From the NCBI RefSeq assembly GCF_000764305.2, contig NW_025930401.1:62001-126000 (forward strand): a stretch of 64,000 bases of DNA, given 5' to 3'. Source of the stretch: Hyalella azteca. Lineage: Eukaryota; Arthropoda; Malacostraca; Amphipoda; Hyalellidae. A model generated the notes under the pieces. That model was not told the DNA's origin and searched no databases. It saw only the letters and a program-made list of their open reading frames with translations. Positions 59,642 through 64,000 of this stretch are shown here, piece by piece; within the stretch, counting starts at the first letter, position 1, and the number at the start of each line of letters is the position of its first letter. The position numbers were made by a program, and so were the translations under genes.

Positions 59642-60369
59642 GCGAGTTTCAAGTCAGGGACTCAGGGTATTGTTATCGATCATAACATTTCATTATACTG
59701 CTGACTTGAATATGAATTTCAGCACCACATTATTTAATTATTAAGTCAATCAGCTAATCCTTATTGAATTTAAATTTTTTAAATCGTATTTTATATTAAA
59801 CGAATCAATTCATAAAGCTGGATGCAATATAAATTTTATAATCTGAATGCTGACATCTTTGGCAAGTAATCAGTGATAGCCGTCAATATTGTGCACTAGC
59901 CATTTTTCGCAATAATATTACGCGCCTAGGGTGCAACGGTAAAGTCCCATATGTCTACGGGACCAAGTAAAACGATTTATGGTGTCCAAAAATTTCCTCC
60001 GCGCCATTTATTCGTCAAAAGACTGTTTTATGTTATAAATCTGAACTTTGAATTAAGGGATTTCGTACAGGCTATAGCCGATTTTCAAGTTGAAGCACGT
60101 ACTACTCTGAAATAAATAACTCTTAATTTGGGTCGCCTGCCGAAAACCACCACTGCCCTGGATGTAATGGACCATCATGATTCCTGCATTCCGTAACGTA
60201 GCCTTCAACACTTCTGGACAATCATATATCTAGGCCGTGCGTCGAACCAGCCCTCGGTCGAACGGCCACTCATCGAAGGACGATAAATTTTGGAACAGAG
60301 ATAGACTAACTGGAACCTAACCTTAGATGCCGTGAATGTAAAATTACGTAATTTGACGATGCCCGGAAG

Positions 60370-61490
60370 TCATATTCGTTCCGCGGCCTGGTGGTGCACG
60401 GCAGGTTCTATGCAAGGCCGGAGGAGGACAAAGCCGAGTGGTTCACGGCTGATTGGTGGATGTTCGGAGAGGTCCAAGGCGTTCGATTGGTGCACAAAAT
60501 TGGTGGTGCACGGCTGCGCTCCCCTTAATTTGTCAGCTGTATGTGTTCAGAGATTATTGTAACTCACGTAGAAAAACTATTTAGACTTCAACTTTTTCCA
60601 ACTTATTATGAATGTTGTTCACTTCCCATTTACCACTTCTATTACAGTTCATAAAGTCTGAGAAGAGTCGTTTTATAGTTGAAATGTATCCTTTTGAATC
60701 AAAAGCAGAGATATACTAAATAATACGAGTGTTCTAAATAATATTCATATGATTATTTTCAGCACGATCGTTCATTGTCGTGACGGTGTTCCACAATCCA
60801 AAGTTTTGTTTTCTCCCTAGGTTCATCACGATCAGTCGTAAGGCCCCTTTCACACAGGGCAGTAGATACTGCCGCGTCAAAAATGCCGCGGCAGTATTTA
60901 CTGCGCAATCTTTCACACGAGGCGCTTTTTACTGCTGGGATCTATCAGTCTTGCAGTGCTTTATGCTTCATCAGTCCATCTCTATGTTTATGTAACAATA
61001 TTTCTTTATGAAAATTATTCGATCCGCGGCCTGGTGGTGCACGGCAGGTTCTATGCAAGGCCGGCGGAGGACAAAGCAGAGTGTTTCACGGTTGATTGGT
61101 GGATGTTCGGAGAGATCCAAGGCGTTCGATTCAGGGCTTATTGGTGCACATAATTGGTGGTGCATAGCTGCGCTCCCCTTAATTTGTAAGCTGTATGTGT
61201 TCAGAGATTATTGTAACTCATGTAGAAAAACTATTTAAACTTCAACTTTTTCCATCTTATTATGATTGTTGTGAACTTACCATTTACCACTTCTATTGCA
61301 GTTCATAAAGTCTGAGAAGAGTCGTTTTATAGCTAAAATTTATCTTTTTGAATAAAAAGATATACTAAATAATACTACGAGTGTTCTAAATAAAATTCAT
61401 GTGATAATTTTCAGCACGATCGTTCATTTTCGTGACGGTGTTCTATAATCTAAAGATTTGTTTTCTCCCTAGGTTCATTACGATCAGTCG
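60370..61490 (+). repeat. Tandem duplication around the exon 3 acceptor in GPCR D
   Basis: Blocks 60370-60839 and 61012-61490 are similar over about 470 bp (gcggcctggtggtgcacggc ... cgttcat ... tctccctaggttcat). The first copy includes the acceptor and 19 bases of exon 3, then breaks at cagtcg|taaggcccctttcac. Only the second leads to a whole exon. An inverted relative of the cacggctgcgctcc part lies at about 32010-32070 in copy A. Confidence 0.85.
60821..60839 (+). pseudogene. Truncated duplicate of GPCR D exon 3
   Basis: gttcatcacgatcagtcg after a complete ctccctag acceptor, then unrelated sequence with an inverted tactgccgcg/cgcggcagta motif. A decoy acceptor at most. Confidence 0.8.
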
Positions 61491-61605
61491 ATATGCTCGG
61501 TGGCAGAAAGGCGGGTACCGCTGGTTCACTCCCAAAAAGTCTGCGTGTTACTGCCTACTGATATGGATTTTGAGCATTTGCATGCAGATGCCCACGCTCC
61601 TTGAG
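61473..61605 (+). CDS. GPCR D exon 3 (TM4)
   Basis: Encodes FITISRYARWQKGGYRWFTP then CYCLLIWILSICMQMPTLLE; the TM4 second half differs from the other copies. Acceptor ccctag|G, donor GAG|GTGAAA. Confidence 0.9.
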
Positions 61606-62142
61606 GTGAAATTAGTATAGCCCACTTCGATATAGCTTCTGCATTGAATTAACTACTATGAGCAGTTTCAACAGCACCAATTAAGTAAATTTCCAATAGC
61701 GGGTGAACTCGTTTACTAAATACTGTAGTTTCTCTTTCAGCTTCCTCATTGACGATCATGGATGAGCAATCGCTACAATAGTCTACAATATGAATATTTG
61801 ATGAAAGAATTATAAACTTCAGACCAGAGTTTCACCTGGTACTCATTAATTAGATATAATTATTCTACAGAGATGAAGTAGAAGTAATTCTTTCTAACTC
61901 CGACGTCTTCCATACTTAATGAGAGTTGGATGAGCACGCTGCGTGCACCTAACCTTACGGATAGGCGTCCCCTTAACTGCAGTGCCAGGTTTTCCAGCAA
62001 TGTTGTTGCAGAAATACCTTGTGACGCCGTTGGTTTCTTTCAATTTGAGTTGTAAAGTACGTAACACACGTTCAAACCTCTCTAAAATTACAATANTGTA
62101 ATTCGATTTACTTTGGAGTAACATAACTAAACCATTTGACAG

Positions 62143-62342
62143 GTTGGTGCGTTTTTTGGCAAGTTTGGCTACAACGTAGACACAATTAAGTGCGACTTCG
62201 TCAGCTCCGAAGGTCAAAGTTTCGGGATGCGTGATTTCTTCTTTCTGATGGAGGCGCCCATTCCGTGCGCTCTAATCCTAGTGGGCTACATCGCCATCAT
62301 TGTGCGCATCAAAAGCAGTACTCGGTTCATGAAAAAATTTGG
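62143..62342 (+). CDS. GPCR D exon 4 (TM5)
   Basis: Encodes VGAFFGKFGYNVDTIKCDFV and MEAPIPCALILVGYIAIIVR. Open throughout; an N at 62096 lies in the intron just upstream. Confidence 0.9.
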
Positions 62343-62984
62343 GTGAGATTCTTTTCTTGAAACTCAGTTACAAGGTTTCGTTCCTGAATTACCTTTGGTT
62401 GATGAGCCTTAAGTTTACTGAACGCCATCTCATGACATCATTCTTTTATTCCTTTACAGAAAGGATTGACATTTCCTGAATTCCATTTTTAACAGACATA
62501 ATAATGGAATGGAATTCAGGTAGAATTCAGACTAAAAAAGTGAACGGATCATCACTTCTATGCCAATGCGATAAAAATTAATAGGAAAATCAACCCACAA
62601 TTTGGGTATGCACTTACCAGCTTCTCTGCAATAATAGCCGTCAGCGGCAGGTTTTTTTGCAAGCGTTTCTTTATATGCAGTTTAGTTATATCTTGGTTTT
62701 CGTGATATAAAATTTATCGCGACGTGTACTTGGCGACGTTTATATTATCAGCACCAGCGGACGACTTCAGAGTACATTATTTATTCCCACCTTCCCTGGT
62801 AGGGGGCGCATGCCGGAGGCCAGCTTTGCCAAACTTTGTAGCAGCCTGTTGCGGTAGGGCCTGTTGCGCTCCGGCCAGAGTTGCTCCGGCGCTGTGAACC
62901 AGTGGCCTGTGAGTGCTATGACTGAACGGCGCTGTTGTGGTGGGCGCTTTGTGTCAAAAGCCGTGAAGATGCCCGGCAGCGTTA

Positions 62985-63055
62985 CGCTCGGGAAGGTACA
63001 TTCTTTGTACCTTCCGAAAGTGTACCTCGGGAAGGTACATTCTCGCACTGTGGAC
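62985..63055. repeat. Small palindromic repeat in GPCR D intron 4
   Basis: ctcgggaaggtacattct occurs twice around an inverted gtaccttccga, giving alternative hairpins. No function inferred. Confidence 0.6.
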
Positions 63056-63212
63056 TTGGGCTATGCTGACCTCTAGCTATCCACCCGTCTGGATTGGTAC
63101 CGTAGCGAAGGCGGGAAAAGAGATGGTCACCTAAAACCTAACTTTGCCCTTTGGCTGAAATCCGTGAATCCACATAGACACATTCGTTTGACCCACGCCT
63201 CTTACATTTCAG

Positions 63213-63960
63213 GACTAGTGAGAGCCGCATGAAGATCGCCATGCGCAACAGCAAAACAACGGGCATGTGCTTCAGGCTGATCATCGTTTACCTCGTGTGT
63301 GTCGGCACAGTGTGCGTGTGGAACGTGGCCGTTCCAGAAGAAGAACTCGGCAAACCATGCAATCAAATTATAGGGATCTACATTTACTGTTTCTACTGGA
63401 TCCAGTATGCCGCCAACAACTTTATTTACGCCCAATCTATGCCTCGGTACAGCAAAGCTGCTAAACAATTATTGCACGCGTTGACACCTTGCTATTTTCG
63501 GCCACATGAGCATAACATCAATCTAAACAAGGCAGATAAGAGAGAACTTGTGGTGAGTGTTATTTCCGTGGAGCGGTGCGATGAAAAGAGATCCGTCATC
63601 GAAATATCGTTGCCTGCACAGAGTTGTGACGCAGTGACAAGCGATAGCGAGTTTTCATCTAATTTCTTCATTTCACACTTATTCCATACTCACACTCGGC
63701 ACGATATATGCGTCAACGAGTCACGCGTTTTCACCGGAATCCCTGACAACGAAGCGACTCAGCATAGTTATGTTTTGTCCTGCCAACTACGCCCGAAACG
63801 GTCTGTCTACTCTGAATGGTCGTTTACGAGTGATCGTTCGGTGCGCGGTCCTGGAAATGACTACCTATTCCTCACCTCCCCTAGCCGTAAAAGAAGTTTT
63901 TCTGATTGTGAGCAGCGCGATCATTCCTCTAAAAAGGTCCAGCGGACACTTTCTTGCTAA
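63213..63960 (+). CDS. GPCR D exon 5 (TM6, TM7, tail)
   Basis: Same length (748 bp) as A exon 5. TM6 YLVCVGTVCVW, TM7 IYIYCFYWIQYAANNFIYAQ. The tail keeps CQLRPKRSVYSEWSFT and SRKRSFSD. Stop TAA at 63958-63960. Confidence 0.9.
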
Positions 63961-64000
63961 ATGCCACGGTAAAATCTGTCGCGTATCGTGTACGCGTAGA

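Larger units (their letters stand above)
58722..63960 (+). pseudogene. GPCR copy D: five exons, exon 1 broken by two frameshifts
   Basis: Exons at 58722-59304, 59523-59641, 61473-61605, 62143-62342 and 63213-63960. Exon 1 starts ATG CAG TGG as in B, but a 2-bp insertion near 58748 gives a stop within ten codons. Near 59088 an 88-bp deletion removes the end of the ectodomain and the first half of TM1, again out of frame. Exons 2-5 are fully open with correct splice sites, an extra Ile codon before the TM3 cysteine, TM7 N-N-F-I-Y, and a full-length tail with CQLRPKRSVYSEWSFT. The intact 3' part suggests recent inactivation, an assembly error in exon 1, or use of another first exon. The 5' half of exon 1 resembles B, the 3' half A. 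Confidence 0.82.

Overview
The window looks like nuclear DNA of an invertebrate, most likely an arthropod and possibly a crustacean. It is AT-rich, has many short coding exons with GT-AG splice sites, tRNA-derived SINEs, hAT and Tc1 remnants, and a Tre1/moody-type GPCR family. The species cannot be named from the sequence. Single N characters (22171, 34997, 41761, 46797, 62096) mark scaffold joins, and several joins are demonstrably faulty.

Region 1 (1-15501, minus strand) holds Smc5. I could place 21 coding exons with consistent splice phases, from the ATG at 15501 to the ABC signature motif at the left edge. About 959 residues are visible; Walker B and the C-terminus lie off the edge. Its introns carry a 27-bp minisatellite, a 96-bp tandem duplication spanning a splice donor, a foldback element and a long hairpin.

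Region 2 (15502-30716) has no gene I can support. It contains a 1.55-kb non-autonomous hAT element with a perfect 8-bp target duplication, small tandem repeats, and a 247-bp stretch that recurs exactly at 37107-37353 and stops at an N.

Region 3 (30717-63960, plus strand) is a tandem array of one rhodopsin-class GPCR family, related to Tre1/moody-type receptors. Each gene has five coding exons: signal peptide, ectodomain, TM1-2 / TM3 / TM4 / TM5 / TM6-7 and tail. Copy A (30717-34576) is intact at 615 residues. Copy B (44593-46606) has exons 1-3 and then runs into an N; its likely exon 4 sits misplaced at 41503-41702. Copy C (50363-54303) has exons 2-5, with a deletion that fuses the 5' flank to exon 2. 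Copy D (58722-63960) has all five exons, but exon 1 has two frameshifts. All copies use a non-canonical GC-AG intron after the TM3 E-R-F motif. The spacers are segmental duplicates carrying SINEs, MITEs and a shared Tc1 insertion. Mosaic exons indicate exchange between copies.

The most consequential observation is an intact Nextera mate-pair junction adapter at 42031-42068, together with exact contig-end duplications. The order and number of GPCR copies in this assembly cannot be taken at face value.
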